Below, piece after piece: positions 63,166-64,000 of a stretch of 64,000 nt of DNA. This DNA comes from Eucommia ulmoides. Its lineage: Eukaryota; Streptophyta; Magnoliopsida; Garryales; Eucommiaceae. The notes beneath the pieces were generated by a model. That model searched no databases. It was not told the origin of the DNA and worked only from the letters and a program-made list of their open reading frames with translations. The stretch's first letter is position 1, and each line of letters starts with the position of its first letter. The stretch lies in contig CM028325.1 of assembly GCA_016647705.1 (NCBI GenBank), positions 29,368,474 through 29,432,473 of the forward strand, in the 5' to 3' direction. A program made the position numbers and the translations under genes.

Positions 63166-63304
63166 GAGTGGCCAAACTTTCTGGTCGGTCACAAGCCGCA
63201 ACCATAACGTGGGTTGAAAGAGGAAATGGTACCACCTCTTTCGACCAACTAACCGCGAATAAAGCCTATTGGTTGTTGGAAGACATGGCTGAATTTGATT
63301 TTCA

Positions 63305-63754
63305 GTGTTGGAATTATTCAATAAGCTACAAAAGCTTGGGGATAGTTTCACCATCATAGGACCATGGATTGACACTCCCGCTCAAGATATGGAGTCTTCC
63401 CCCCTGGAGAAAATGTTAGCTGAATTTATGGGGGAGACTCAGGCATTTTGGAGGGAACCAAATGACAGGATCAATACACACGAGGATCGTCTCGAAAATA
63501 TTGAGACTGTCTACACCAAAATCAATGCGACCGTAATGTCTCTTCAGACGCAAATCAGTCATCTTATCTACTTAATTGTGGTCGAGTCAGACGTGGTGGC
63601 ACTGAGAGACACAAATGCCACATGCATTAAAAGCGACCATGAGGAACCGAAAACGAGCGGATGGAGTTTAGGAGAGTTCAACTTTGATTATTCAAATGAG
63701 ACAGGAACCCAAGTATGGATCGACGATTGTGATTCATCACTATTGGAGATCTAA
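63305..63754 (+). pseudogene. Athila-like gag fragment
   Basis: A 149-codon frame with LEKMLAEFMGETQAFWREPNDR, then a helical stretch around ETVYTKINATVMSLQTQISHL. This resembles the part of Athila/Ogre-type gag just before the zinc region (LE..MAEFM..T..., Q..QIGQL). No zinc knuckle follows, and 63,755-64,000 shows no further match. Confidence 0.5.
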
Positions 63755-64000
63755 ATTATGATGCCACCATCGATCCCAAACGATCACATCTACGAGGATT
63801 CGATGTGGCTCACTTATTTTTCGCGTCCATTAGCAACGTTCTTTCATGCCCACCAAGTATATGAGCCGGTAGGGAGTCGAGTTGAAAGCTCGGGCCAGTC
63901 AGAGTCAAATCTCGCAGTCTTGAGGGTATTATGAATCAAGACCCATATGTGGTATTGTACGACACTTATTATGGGCGGAAGACGCTCTTTGACGAGCACT

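Overview
The window is nuclear DNA of a flowering plant, most likely a eudicot. The evidence is spliced genes with GT-AG introns, two dehydrin genes, a plant-type E2-binding ubiquitin ligase gene, and a dense nest of plant LTR retrotransposons (Tat, Tekay and Athila-like lineages), a MULE transposon and a TRIM. The species cannot be named from the sequence alone.

Layout. Positions 1-24,000 are nested retrotransposons. A decayed Ty3/Gypsy Tat-lineage element (pol pieces at about 1,600-2,440 and 7,840-10,345, 3' end to about 23,935) was hit by a 5.4-kb non-autonomous element with an Athila-type primer site (2,445-7,832) and by a 10.4-kb Tekay-like chromovirus (10,610-20,961). A reverse-oriented LTR (1-1,463) cuts its left side. 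Positions 24,095-30,114 and 34,368-40,413 are two direct copies of one ~6-kb block. Each copy holds a dehydrin gene on the minus strand, a SINE-like element, a 443-bp TRIM and the last exon of a UBE3D-like gene. Between the copies lie a solo Tekay-family LTR with a perfect target duplication (30,530-32,771) and a truncated PADRE (DUF4228) gene. The full five-exon UBE3D-like gene runs on the minus strand from 45,271 to 39,678 and uses the terminal exon in the right-hand copy; the left-hand copy carries only an orphan of that exon. Positions 47,200-57,900 hold a decayed Mutator-like transposase, split by a 6.7-kb gag-only LTR element with two 2,099-bp LTRs, plus minus-strand remnants that look like a captured gene. 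The right end (59,900-64,000) is fragments of Athila-like elements.

Function. Only three genes look able to work: the Y3SK3 dehydrin (24,453-25,301), its duplicate (34,610-35,761) and the UBE3D-like ligase. The duplicate dehydrin is the most striking object in the window. It has about 27 Y-segments and a single K-segment, and it has lost the S-segment, the intron and the glycine-rich middle, so it is roughly a Y27K protein. Both dehydrins have a TATA box and a G-box/ABRE upstream, consistent with ABA or dehydration control, but the second copy has lost some of the ACGT elements. Everything else is mobile DNA with broken frames.
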